A DNA stretch of 64,000 nt from the NCBI GenBank assembly GCA_033032865.1, contig JAWHQI010000016.1, forward strand, positions 19,579,001 through 19,643,000. The letters are read 5' to 3'. Made by a program: the position numbers and the translations under genes. The number at the start of each line of letters is the position of its first letter. The first letter of the stretch is position 1. Below the pieces are notes generated by a model, which worked only from the letters and a program-made list of their open reading frames with translations, did not search any database and was not told the DNA's origin. Shown piece after piece: positions 1 through 10,439 of this stretch. Source of the stretch: Dactylorhiza incarnata (taxonomy: Eukaryota > Streptophyta > Magnoliopsida > Asparagales > Orchidaceae).

Positions 1-208
1 CATAAATTCCTTCTGCCGGAGAGGAGCCCCGGGCACAAAGGGAACTCCTTGTCCTTTTTTGGCTACCACTCTTTTTCCACACTACTCTACTACAATGACT
101 GAAATGCTTTCACGTCCATCAATTATGCATACAACTATTGTATACCATCAATTTAGCATGTCACTGTAGACATACCTCCATCTTCCCTGCAACTCTTTTC
201 TAGTACTT
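1..208. other. No gene recognised
   Basis: This stretch leads into the decayed Copia fragment and probably belongs to it, but I see no conserved motif in any frame. Confidence 0.4.
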
Positions 209-1400
209 TTGAGCATATTGCACTTTCTTTATGTGGAGACTGAGGTGGTCGTGGAGGATGCCACGACAGTACCCGAGATATCGATACCAAACACTACATT
301 CACTGTGTGCGTCTTGGGCACAACAAAGACACATGTTGGACTCTTTATGGGATACTTGAGTGGGCTTCAAAGCCCACTTCCCATTCTATCTCTTCTCATT
401 CTGCTCATGTTGACGACACTGCGAACATGAAGACTGTAGAGATCTCTGAGGATAATACTGAAGACTCTGGTCCCTTCAGTTAGAGCCATCATACACCACT
501 CAGCACCTTGTCCATTGGATGACTGACTCTGGTGCTTCTGATAACTTTACCCACACTGCGGGTATCTTACTTTCGTACTGCCCTCATAATAGTACTTCCA
601 TCATTATTTCTGATGGATTAACTATTCGACCTGTTGGATTTACTGAATGTGTGATTATACCAGAGATGACTTTGACCACAATGGCTCATGTACCACAATC
701 TACTTACTACTTAATGCCTATTAGTAAGTTTACTGGTGATTTAAATTGCAATGGTGTCTTCACCTCTATGTGTTTTTCAGGAACAAACGACGAACAATAT
801 TATTGGTAGAGGGAAATTGAGCGGGGATGTTTATGTTCTTGATGAAGCCCCTCTTGTTGAGTGTCCCACCATCTCTGCCCAGATCTTGGATCTCCACTAC
901 CTCCATGCTCACCCTTCTGCTTTTGTTCTTCAATGTGTGCGTGTCCTGAGTTAATGTCTGTTCCTATTTCAATTGTCAGCCATGTGATTTTGCTAAACAA
1001 CATTGTGTTAGCTCACTTAGCTGTGTACCTCTTGATAATAAATCAGCCCTTGCACCTTTTGATGTTGTCCACTTTGATATCTTGGGACCTTGTCCGGTTT
1101 CTAATTTATTAGATCATCGTTATTTTATTACATTTATCAATGTTTTTTCTTGTTTGATTGGAATATATCTAATGAAAAATCTTTTTAAATTGTTTTCCAT
1201 TTTTCAGAATATGTGGAATGAATTTTTCTTGATTCTCTCTGCAATTGAAATGTCTTTGTACTAACCGTGGTTGAGTATTTGTCTCAATCTATGCCCACCT
1301 TTTTATGCCACATTTATTTTTCACGAGACAACTTGCCCTGAATCACCCATAATCTACTCAGGGCAAACATATTATGGCTATTTATTGATTTTAATCATAA
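209..1400 (+). pseudogene. Decayed Copia gag-protease-integrase fragment
   Basis: Conceptual translation across several frames gives parts of a Ty1/Copia polyprotein in the right order. Near 284-330 is a gag zinc knuckle whose first Cys has become Tyr (YIHCVRLGHNKDTC). At 513-700 is an aspartic-protease segment with WMTDSGAS. From about 1050 there is integrase-core-like sequence (PFDVVHFDILGPC, shifted between frames). Stops and frameshifts are frequent, and no RT, RNase H or LTR is visible in the window. It is an old, truncated copy; the 5' part may continue left of the window. The family assignment is good, the lineage within Copia is not resolved, and no function is expected. Confidence 0.75.
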
Positions 1401-1483
1401 TTTTTGGTATAGTTCATGCGCACCAAAAGCAACTCATTGATTGGCGAAACCCGTTCAAAACTAAGAGCAGTCCAACACGTGCA

Positions 1484-1548
1484 AGCAAGAAAGCACGGGC
1501 GGAGCCTGTGCGCTCAGTATGGGCGAAGCCCCGTGCACGATTGCTAGT
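1484..1548 (+). mobile_element. Helitron 3' terminus, copy 1
   Basis: The sequence contains a GC-rich imperfect hairpin (GCACGGGC-GGA-GCCTGTGC), then a second small hairpin (GGGC-GAA-GCCC), and ends 12 nt later with CTAG at 1544-1547 followed by T. That is the CTRR-T layout of a plant Helitron 3' end. About 70 bp are closely similar to 2444-2511, so the two are ends of the same family. The 5' TC end that belongs to this copy was not found. Confidence 0.55.
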
Positions 1549-1625
1549 ATGTGTACATATATATACACCAACAGTCATGCACATGCCTTTGCCCATGCCG
1601 AGCGCTAACTAGTTACATAAAAATA

Positions 1626-1861
1626 TAACTAGTTACGACCATGTGGGTAGTGATTAAGGGCTAGGTTGGCGCGGCTTTTCAACCGCGGATATTAAGGGCG
1701 GGGCTGATCCCTGCTACCCGTCCCCAGCCCTGCCAAATGGAGCGCGGTCACGACCGGGCGGTGCTGTCCGCGCAACCGTGATGGATCAGCCCCGCTAAAC
1801 TAGGCCTAGGTCATAACTAAATGTCGGTTTCTGTGGGTAATGATTAGGTAGTAACTAGTTA
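1626..1861. mobile_element. Inverted-repeat (MITE-like) element
   Basis: Outer arms TAACTAGTTAC (1626-1636) and GTAACTAGTTA (1851-1861) are inverted, and inner arms GCGGGGCTGATCC (1698-1710) and GGATCAGCCCCGC (1783-1795) are perfectly inverted. The middle is GC-rich and non-coding. An extra direct copy of the outer motif lies at 1607-1617. No target duplication could be fixed, so the superfamily is unknown. Confidence 0.5.
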
Positions 1862-2172
1862 TTTAAAAATATAGAATTGATAGGCTAATTTAACAATACA
1901 AAAGAGGATGCATGCCCCTTTTTGGATATGGATGGATGTCTTGCTTTATGTCTTCATATCTAAAATTTCAAACAAATAATCCAGAACCATTTGAAGCTAG
2001 AATCAATTGTCAAGCGTTGCTTCTTTTTCTTATTAGATAATGCAATTTTATTTGTTTATGATCTCAACCTATTACAAGTTCCTTGATTTTTTCTCTCTTG
2101 TAGATTGCTGTGTTTTGGCTTCTTGTCAGTTTTTTCCATTATATATAACGTAACTGCTTTAATTTTTGTCAG

Positions 2173-2325
2173 GCAATGATTGCGAGAGGTTTCCGTGGTG
2201 ATAGTGGAACTCACAAAATATATGTCCTTTCGAACATTTCTTTTGGATTCGTAGATTTTGTTTCCCTGGTGTGCCTCTTTGGTCTTATTGGTGTTGTAAT
2301 TCTATCAGAAAGGATTCTTATTTGA
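2173..2325 (+). pseudogene. Captured terminal exon resembling ECF/CbiQ-type T protein (ABCI12-like)
   Basis: A splice-acceptor-like tract (TTTTTGTCAG) ends at 2172 and is followed by 50 open codons and TGA at 2323-2325. The peptide begins AMIARGFRGDSGTHK and continues as a hydrophobic, probably membrane-spanning segment. The A-R-G-F signature and the hydrophobic C-terminus recall the transmembrane T component of ECF/CbiQ transporters, represented in plants by the chloroplast protein ABCI12. That match is from memory of the family, not a search. It lies 120-340 bp upstream of a Helitron 3' end on the same strand, the usual arrangement for Helitron gene capture. No upstream exons of the gene are recognised, so it is a fragment. 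Confidence 0.45.
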
Positions 2326-2443
2326 GATAGAGTAACCTCATATGTAAGTAGATGTAAATTTTCAACAAAATATTCTTACACCATTCAATATTCTAATTTT
2401 AACCATTTTAATTTAAATATTTAAAGATTCCAAAAAGCAGAGA

Positions 2444-2511
2444 TGGGGCTGCTCATGCACGGGCGGAGCCCATGCGCTCGGCATGGACAAAGACCGTGCA
2501 CGACTGCTAGT
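2444..2511 (+). mobile_element. Helitron 3' terminus, copy 2
   Basis: Second copy of the terminus at 1484-1548. It has the hairpin GCACGGGC-GGA-GCCCATGC and the same final block (CCGTGCACGACTG), then CTAG at 2507-2510 followed by T. It closes the stretch that holds the captured exon at 2173-2325. The 5' boundary is not resolved. Confidence 0.55.
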
Positions 2512-2629
2512 ATGCGCACACACTAGTACTAGGCACGAGGGTCCGCCCCTACGACTGATCGCGACAGTACGCCGATCGTGACAGGCGTGGGGCTTTGCCC
2601 CTATCAATTACTTAATGCAGCTTAGAATA

Positions 2630-3355
2630 AACACAATATCAATTAATTAATGCAGAAAGTGGTTGTACAGCACTTTTTGATTTTGGTTAAAAAAAATTCT
2701 TATCCTGATGCATATATATCATGATGCATGCAAAATTAATTTAATAAAGTTGATAAGTTTAGTGGTAGTTCCTCGAAAATATCGATGACATGTCTAATGA
2801 TAGTCTTTCTTGAAAATATCTCTGACTTGCTTAATGTTAGCATGCCATAGTATGTATAGGAGTTTTACTAAAAACTTATTCAATTCTATGGATTCCCAAC
2901 ATTATTTTTAATTTGGGGATATGGATAATCACTTGAATGAGCATTGTATTTTTTTTTTCAAATATATTATAATATATGCTAAGTCATACACTATCAATTA
3001 ATTAATGTGAGAAGTAGTTATACACCATTTTTCGATTTTTGTTAAAAAATTCTCTATCATATGCATATATCATCGTGCATGCTAAATCAACTTTAATAAA
3101 GTTGATGAGTTTAGTGGTAGCTTTTCGAAAATACCCCTGACAGCTTTTCAAAAATATCGATAACATGCCTAATGACAACTTTTCTCAAAAAACCCCTGAC
3201 ATGCTTAATGACAGCGTGTCATAGTAGGTATATTAAAACTTTTTTAATTTTATGGATTTCCATCATTACTTTTAATTTGAGGATATGATGTAATTACTTG
3301 AATTTGCATTGTATTTTAATTTCTTTGGAATATATTATAATATATATTGTCATTA
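2630..3355. repeat. Two diverged tandem copies of a ~350-bp AT-rich sequence
   Basis: The block from about 2637 to 2978 recurs from about 2994 to 3350 with shared landmarks in the same order: AATTAATTAATG, a TTTTTGATTTT tract, GATGAGTTTAGTGGTAG-like text, CATGCCTAATGA, TTTTAATTTG, and a TATTATAATATAT end. Substitutions and small indels are many, so the duplication is old. No coding potential is visible. Confidence 0.65.
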
Positions 3356-4537
3356 GATTAAAACAATAAGTTTATATTTGACAATTTTGAATGTTTCACC
3401 AAAGATAAGTTTTATTCTTTTAATAATGTATTATATAACACACCCACCCACCTAAAATGTTATATAAAAATAGGGCAATGTTATATGCACACCTAAAATG
3501 GCCACGTGCATATCAAAAACTTTTTTTGCATCCTAAATTTATATATGCACACCAGATCATCATAATTTCACGACCTTTTTCGCGCTTGTTCGGAGCTAGA
3601 TATTGCATGTATCTCTATTTCATCTCTTTGTTTGTATTTTTTGAGAAAATCATTTTTAGTTCTCTCAGAATCATTCTTCAACTATTTCAATTTTTCGTGT
3701 AGTTAGGCTCAGTTTGGGCGAGCTGTTGCTGATGGAAAAGTTGCTGGTCGAATAGAGTTGACGAAAAGTCGCTGTTTCTGGAAAAACAGAGTTTGGCTAT
3801 AAAATTGTTTGAATGATATGAAGTTTGCATTGCTGTTCAAGAAGCAGTTTTTAAAAAACGGTTTGACAAAAAATGGAGTTTTGTTAGGTGATTTTTTCTA
3901 ATTATTATAACATTCATTTTCAATACCAAAAATAATTTTTGATATTGACAACCAAAGTTATTTGACATACATAATAAAAGTTCAACATTTTTTTAAATAT
4001 TAAAGATACAGAACTTTTTAAAAGTTTATGCGAACGGATTTATCTGTTGCGTGCAAATAGTTAGGTGTATCACCTACATTAATGAAAATATTTTAATTAA
4101 ATTCACAGATAAAAGTAATTAAAATATAAATTATGAGTAATGAATATCACCCTCTTACCTCAAAGTGTTGATGTGTTATAGACTTACGCAACGTTATCAT
4201 CTCGTCTACACTACTTGTTGTATCTGTGCATGTATCATGTCTTCTCTGTGAGTTTGCGCCGCCCCCGTACCAATCCTCTCATATTCTCTAAAATCAGGAT
4301 CCATATGTGACTGATACAACACCTGCAGAGTACTGGCCATCGGGAGCGGAGGAGAGGGGGAATCGGGAGCGGAGGAGAGGGGGAATCGGGAGCGGGAATC
4401 AGGAGCGAAGGGGGAGGTGGGAAATCAGGAGAGGGAGGGGAAATTGGCAGCGGCACGGTCGAACTGGGGAAATAATCACGGATCGTGGAATACCTAAATT
4501 CCGCTTATTTTAGAACCACGCTTTTCTAGTAGCGCGT
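3356..4537. other. Non-coding, MITE-like AT-rich sequence
   Basis: No gene is recognised. A motif common at plant DNA-transposon ends (GGCTCAGTTTGGG) lies near 3708, and a loosely matching inverted motif (CCCAAATAAACGCC) lies beyond the chromovirus near 28940-28955, so the chromovirus may have landed in a DNA element. Without a target duplication this is only a suggestion. A purine-rich 22-bp direct repeat (GGGAATCGGGAGCGGAGGAGAG) occurs at 4338-4390. Confidence 0.35.
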
Positions 4538-7500
4538 TGTAAGACCCCCCTCCCGGAACACAAGACATGACCGAGGGGAGTCCTATGCCCAGAACAGCCG
4601 CCTTGCGGTAGCGTCAGCACACGGGCTAACCCGTACCCCAAGACGTCTATCCTCTCGGCTAAACCAATATCATCATGCCAACCCATCAATAATAGAAAAC
4701 AACAGAAGTCATAGATTCACAATAAGTAAAAGTGAACCAACAAAATATACAAAAGGACAGGCAGCTATCAAAAGCTCCTGCAAAATATCAGAGTATAAAA
4801 TTGCCCTAAGGCTACATCTCAAAGCTCTCACTCACATCTGTCACTGACGGTAACGAAGGTATTGTAGTCTCAGGCCCTGTTACCCTGGCCTGGCTATCCT
4901 CCTGCATCGTACGCTGACGTTCCACCTGCCTCTGGGTATCCTCCTAAAAATAGTGACATAGCAACCTTTAGTCATAAAGACTAAGTGACTTCACATCCTC
5001 TCCCCCGACGACTCTTAGGCACCGTGCGGAAGGAAGGAGGGAGAACGTTGCAATATAATCAGTAATATACAATATAGCAGATGGCAAGGAAATAGTTATC
5101 ACAGTAGATATGACAAGAGTATAAGAGTACATCTACTCTAGCAGTATGTCAACAACAAAGTATAATAGAACATATACTCTAGCAGTATAGTCAGCATCAG
5201 AGTATAAGCAGAGCATAGTATATAAAGAACGGAATTAAACTTAACTTATAAGGATGCTCATACAAACTTATAAGTTAAGGGTCTTCCACAATAATAAGTA
5301 ACTCATCATATAAAGGTGCAAATACAAGTTTATATGATGAGGATCTTTATGCAGTGCAATTCAATGAATGTATGTATGATGACTCACCCATGATTTACGC
5401 ACGCACTCTGATTTGCTATGTCGACATAGACTTGTACTTCTTGCTTTTCGAGGGTAGCTAACCACTCAGACACCTCATGTCGTGGCCAAACGGAGACAGT
5501 GGAACGAGCTTCTCCACTACTAGGTGGGTATGCACACTACCAGACCTAGACCTTACGCACGCCTCAACGTTAAGAACACAACAACAGAGACCCTACGTAC
5601 TCTTGCTCGCTAAACCAACTTAGTCTTATGACGTGGAAGGGGTCTTGGGAAGTAAACACCAAGAGCCCAGCCCAACCGGTCAATGGCACAGAAGGGGTGT
5701 TTGGAAGTAAACACAAAGAGCCCAGCCCAATCGGCCAGGATCTATCTGCTAGCTCCCGTCGGTTTGACGACTGACGAGCTGTTAGATCTGCCACTAGTAA
5801 TCCTCCAATAAGGATCATTATGCAATCGTGTGAAGACTATACACACCCAAGTAATTCCCAAGCTCAACCCGTGCTATCAAGCACCCAAGGACTCCTAACC
5901 AAGTCCATAACATAGTTACTTTTACAAGTTCAATGAAATGCTAATTAGCTTACAAGGACCTACCAACCGGTTCCTTAACATAACACCATAGGATATAACC
6001 GTATCCTATAATCCACACCAACCATCACTGCTACCCATACCGAGTTGTCATATCTCATGTGCAGTGGCATGTGTATATGTGAAATACTCTCTTTGATCCT
6101 ATAGGACTATTTGTGCGTTTAATGTCATGTTCACATTTACTACATACATCTGCCCAAAAGTGTAAACCTTGCCAATCCTCATGCTCGATTCACAACATGT
6201 TTTGAACACAATCGAATTCATAAGCTCTATTCGATCACGCTTAGTCAGCACCCATCATCTCGTGCCCGTTCTCCTAAAGGGTCATCGATCATAATCTCTA
6301 CTAAGCGGTTATCGTAAATCCAACTCACAGATAAATTATCAAGTGATATAGATACAGATTTATGCATGTTTCCAAAATCCCTGTTTAAATGAGTATCTTA
6401 ATATTTCAATTCAGCATAATAAATTATAACAACACATTCAATTAAGGACTCATTTCAAAACCAAATCCGCTGAAACTTCTACCATAGGTCATAATTAATG
6501 CTTGAATCATTCCCACCAAATTTCGACCTCATTGTATTACATGATACTTATTTACGGTATTTTATATTTATATGATACGATAGGCAATTTCATGGCAAAT
6601 ATGTATCCAAAAATCCTGAAACTAAACAGGGGTAATCACAACATCATCAGGCACCTCTCTACCAATTTTTGTAAACATCCGATAAATATTTTGGAAGATA
6701 TCAGTAAAAACTTAAAGCTCTGTACATATTCTTTAATGTTTACTAAAACAGGATTTCTGGGAGATATAGACCACCAAAAATAACGTGTCACCCTATTCCG
6801 AAAAGGTATCGCCAAGGGCTACAACTTTCGTGTTGAGCCCAAGATCCAGATCCCTAACCGCTTTAAAATCGGGTTTGAACCCAGCAGAGTAAATCTGGAC
6901 AGCAAGTTGTCCTGTACATAAACCAAATCATATTCTGCCCATCCATATTCGATTTCACTTTGCCGGAGCTACTGAGATCCCCTGAAACCCACAACCACTC
7001 GTTGGAAAGGTCTTTCTGAGGGCTACAACATTCGTGTTGAGCGCAAGACCTGAGTATGGCCGGATCATGCCTAAAAATAGGTCCGAAGTCCGTCGCGTGC
7101 AGAGAACAGATTTCTGTCCATGTTATAAAATCTGCACGGATCTCAAGACAAATGAACAACATCTGTTCATCTTCTTCCTCCAGCACACACATATAAAATT
7201 TCACCTTTTCTCCTCTAGTACTCCCTCATTAGACCACCGTTCTTCACGAAATCAATTGTTATAACTTCATTTTGAAGAGAAGAGTAGATCGAAGACATTA
7301 TTTCGTCGAACGACGCCCTAGAACGGAAGTTCTAGCGTGGTCTCTTCCTAGAAAACTCCATTAAACTCACTAAGGTCAAGCTCTTTTGAGCCGACATCTC
7401 TCCTAAATCAGATCTAAAGATCTAACACCAAGGGAGAGGGGGCGGAAGTCACCTGATTTTCGGCCACGGATCGCGTTTGTCATCTTGGCGGTATGGTGAC

Positions 7501-8350
7501 GGTGATCTCCGGTGATCTTGTCCTTAGCTTTATTCTTCTAAGGAAAAATGTTGGCTGGTTTGGTCAATGGAGGAAGAGGAAGAAGAAGTTCTGAATATTT
7601 TCTCCTATTTCTTACGGATGGCTTCTTGTCCAAGACTAATAAAAGAATCTGATTAATTTAATGTTCATCCCATGCTCTGGATTGGACAACACCGCCACGT
7701 GTCGCTATCCTATAGGACCACCTTGATTACAAGACATAAAATAGACTTTAAACAACTCAGAAGTCCCTTATTCAGTCGGCACGCATCCCGAAACATCAAA
7801 TGAATCGGGAAAATTATGTACAGGGCCGATACTCGACGGACCGTCGAGACCCACTCGACGGACCGTCGAGACCCACTCGACGGACTGTCGAGACCCACTC
7901 GACGGACCGTCGAGACCCACGCGACGGACCGTCGAGACCCACTCGACGGACCGTCGAGACCCACTCGATGGACCGTCGAGACCCACTCGACGGAACTCGA
8001 TGGACCGTCGAGACCCACTCGACAGAACTCGACGGACCGTCGAGACTAACTCGACGGACCGTCGAGACCTACTCGACGGATTCGTCGAGTCCTCTCGACG
8101 AATCCGTCGAGATCGTCGAGTCTTCTCGACGGATTCATCGAGTCCTCTCGACGAATCCGTCGAGACCGTCAAGCTCACTCGACGGATTCGGCGAGTCCAC
8201 TCGACGAATCCGTCGAGACCGTTGAGTCCGCTCGACAGTTTCGTCAAGTGTTTTGTCGCATCGGCATTTTTCCCGCTCAGGTGCAACACGAGCCCGAGTC
8301 AACTTACCAAACACGCGCTCGAGGGGCCTAACACGAATCGGGATGTTACA
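4538..8350 (-). repeat. 3' LTR of the chromovirus (3813 bp)
   Basis: Matches 25323-28875 over its length with scattered substitutions. The roughly 260-bp length difference is mostly extra copies in the palindromic array at 7834-8245. The minus-strand ends are TG and CA. No stable ORF is present; open frames through the array follow only from its repeat structure. Confidence 0.88.
7834..8245. repeat. Array of 22-bp palindromic repeats in the LTR
   Basis: About nine or more units of a 22-bp repeat built around CTCGACGGACCGTCGAG, each almost self-complementary, followed by a variant with the core GACGAATCCGTCGAG. The other LTR (28612-28762) has only about six units, so copy number changes quickly. 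The open frames through this stretch on both strands (products rich in D, R, S and T) are by-products of the repeat. Confidence 0.9.
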
Positions 8351-8436
8351 AATCCAATAAACGAAGAAACAATTTTGTCCCCAAAATTTAGTTTGGGCCT
8401 ACGGTGTTTAAAGGATAAGGCTCGACACAAATTCTT

Positions 8437-9356
8437 TCATACCTTGTAGGAAAAAGTCCAGGTAACATCGTTGCATGAGGTCCATAGGTTCCCAAGTGTA
8501 CTCCTGCTTCCCGTGATAGACCATTGGACCTTTACCAAAGGAACACTTTTCCGTCGCAACTTCCGGATTTCAGTGTCTACACTTTTCCGCCGCAACTTCC
8601 GGATTTCAGTGTCTACTATTCGCACAGGCTCTAACTGGACAGATCTATCAGTTGCCACCGGACTGGAAATAGTGGTGACGAACTGCTCAGGCCGATGTAG
8701 TGCCTTCCGAAGGGAGGACACATAAATTACGTCGTGCAAATTTTCCAACTCCAACGGTGACCAATCCGCTCCAAGACGGAATAAGGCCCAAAGTACCGCG
8801 GGCTGAGCTTCTTCCTTCCACAAACACGCGACACTCCATGCATCTGTCTAATCTTAAAGAAAACATTGCCACCCACTTGAAATTCCACCATCCAGTGCTT
8901 TGCATCATAATACTTCGCCTGCCGGCTCTGAGCCTCTAGCATGCGATCCCTGATTAGACTTATCATCGCATCGGTGTCATCAATGTACTCCACCCCTAAC
9001 TCCCTTGGATCCTCGTCCTAGACCCATGTCAAGGGTGTCCTGCACCTCCTACCATAGAGTGCCTCATAAAGTGCCATTCCGATGCTTGCCCGTTGACTAT
9101 TATTATACGAGAACTCTACCAACGGTAGCAGTCTCTCCCACGACTCTCCTCTATCCAAAACGCATAACCGCATCAGATCCTCCATTGTTCTGATAGTTCT
9201 ATCTGACTGGCCGTCCGTCTGCTGGTGGAAAGCAGTGCTAAAAGTTAACCTTGAGCCTAAATACGTTTGCACTGCCCTCCATTCTCTAGAAGTGAATCGG
9301 CCATCCCGGTCTGAAACGATAGTCTTGGGTACTCCATAAGAAATTAACCTTGATTA
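8437..9356 (-). pseudogene. Chromovirus integrase C-terminus and chromodomain remnant
   Basis: Minus-strand translation gives the end of a Ty3/gypsy integrase: the second catalytic Asp in VSDRDGRF, then FHQQTDGQSDRT, where the catalytic Glu is replaced by Asp. After it come the C-terminal half (YNNSQRASIGM, YGRRCRTPL), the GPF/Y-like region (PRYFGPYSVLERIG) and a chromodomain-like end (VKVQW). At least two frameshifts or stops separate 9018-9272, 8727-8993 and 8437-8823. A 36-bp in-frame tandem duplication (8545-8580 and 8581-8616) adds 12 residues ahead of the chromodomain. The zinc finger, first Asp, RT and everything upstream are missing: homology stops near 9356, about 100 bp before the Tat insertion. 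It cannot encode an active enzyme. Confidence 0.85.
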
Positions 9357-9458
9357 CACCTTGTGCCTAAGGTCTTGTATGATCATTGATCTTTATACAC
9401 GTGAGATTAGCAATTGTATATGTAAATAAAATCTAGACTCATCTTCCAAGACTGTAAT
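9357..9458. other. Unassigned chromovirus internal sequence next to the Tat insertion
   Basis: About 100 bp between the end of integrase homology and the Tat element. It continues directly into 22492 on the other side once the Tat element and one GTAAT copy are removed. No motif is recognised. Confidence 0.5.
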
Positions 9459-10416
9459 TGTACAACCCCGATGTTCGCCGGGAAGGGTCCCTGGTTCGCA
9501 TACCCAAGGGAGCGAGCAAGGGATGGGCGAGCTAGGCGGGGCGAGCCCAAGAAGAGCGAGAGGCCCTAGAGGCAGGCGAGCCAGCCGGTCGAAGGAGTTC
9601 GCTAGGAAGGTCCGGGACCTTGGGGTGCAAATAGCCATTTCTGGGGTACAGTTAGCCATTTTGGCGAGCCCGACTCGCTAAGGAGCGGTTCGGCAGGCGA
9701 GCCCTAAAGGCAGGCGAGCCAGTCAGTCGAAGGAGTTCGCTAGGAAGGCCCGGGACCTTGGGGTGCAAATAGTCGTTTCTGGGGTACAGTTAGCCATTTT
9801 GGCGAGCCCGACTCGCTAAAGAGCGGTTCGGCAGGCGAGCCCTAGAGGCAGGCGAGCCAGTCAGTCGAAGGAGTTCGCTAGGCAGGCGAGCCAGCCAGCC
9901 ATTTTGGCGAGCCCCGTGTTCGCTAGAACAGGTCAAGGGTCTCTGGTTCGCCGGTACCTGGGGTGGTTTTTTACCAGAAAACTCCTGGTGGTCTGCGGCT
10001 AGCCCCTCCAAACAGCGGAGTTTGGCTGTTAGCAGACCAATTTGGGGTGCGGATAGTAAGAATGGACAGCGGGAGTTGGCTATTGACAGACCACAAAACC
10101 AAAATCTATAAATAGACCTTAAAGGGCACCTTGGAAGAGGACCGGTTTCAGAATCTTTGAGCCTTCTTCTCTCCATAGGTCGCTTTGGTGAGGGCTCTCT
10201 AGCTCTCCAAGGTGCCCGAGTCTTAGCTTTGGCTTGGGAGGGGAAGCGCTCAACGATCTTCCGGGTTAGTGGAGGGACCTCCTTGCTGAGACCAGGGTCT
10301 TTGTTCTTTGTCCGAGTTATCTGCCTACCTCTTCCGAGGGACCGGTAAGGGCTAGTCGCCCCTCAATTCGTTGAGGGCCCCGAGCTCCACAAGAGACCGA
10401 GAAATCGGTTTCAACA
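9459..10416 (+). repeat. 5' LTR of the Tat element
   Basis: 958 bp, starting TGTACAACCCCG and ending CGGTTTCAACA, and same length as 21529-22486. Inside is a tandem duplication of about 138 bp (the block containing GGGGTACAGTTAGCC begins at 9643 and again at 9781) with many GGCGAGCC motifs. Confidence 0.93.
10107..10115 (+). promoter_or_regulatory. TATA box of the Tat 5' LTR
   Basis: TATAAATAG, about 650 bp into the LTR, with the same sequence at 22177-22185 in the other LTR. Likely Pol II start of the element RNA, with R beginning shortly downstream. Confidence 0.7.
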
Positions 10417-10439
10417 TTTTGGTGCGGTGAGCGTGGAGT
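10417..10439 (+). other. Candidate primer-binding region of the Tat element
   Basis: The LTR end is followed at once by TTTTGGTGCGGTGAGCG. TGGTGCGG could pair with a tRNA ending CCGCACCA, but I could not name the tRNA and the match is short. Confidence 0.4.

Noticed and set aside
7800..8289. Overlapping ORFs of 77-173 aa on both strands, rich in Ser, Thr, Asp and Arg
   Set aside because: They are readings of the 22-bp palindromic array; all frames stay open because the repeat lacks stops.
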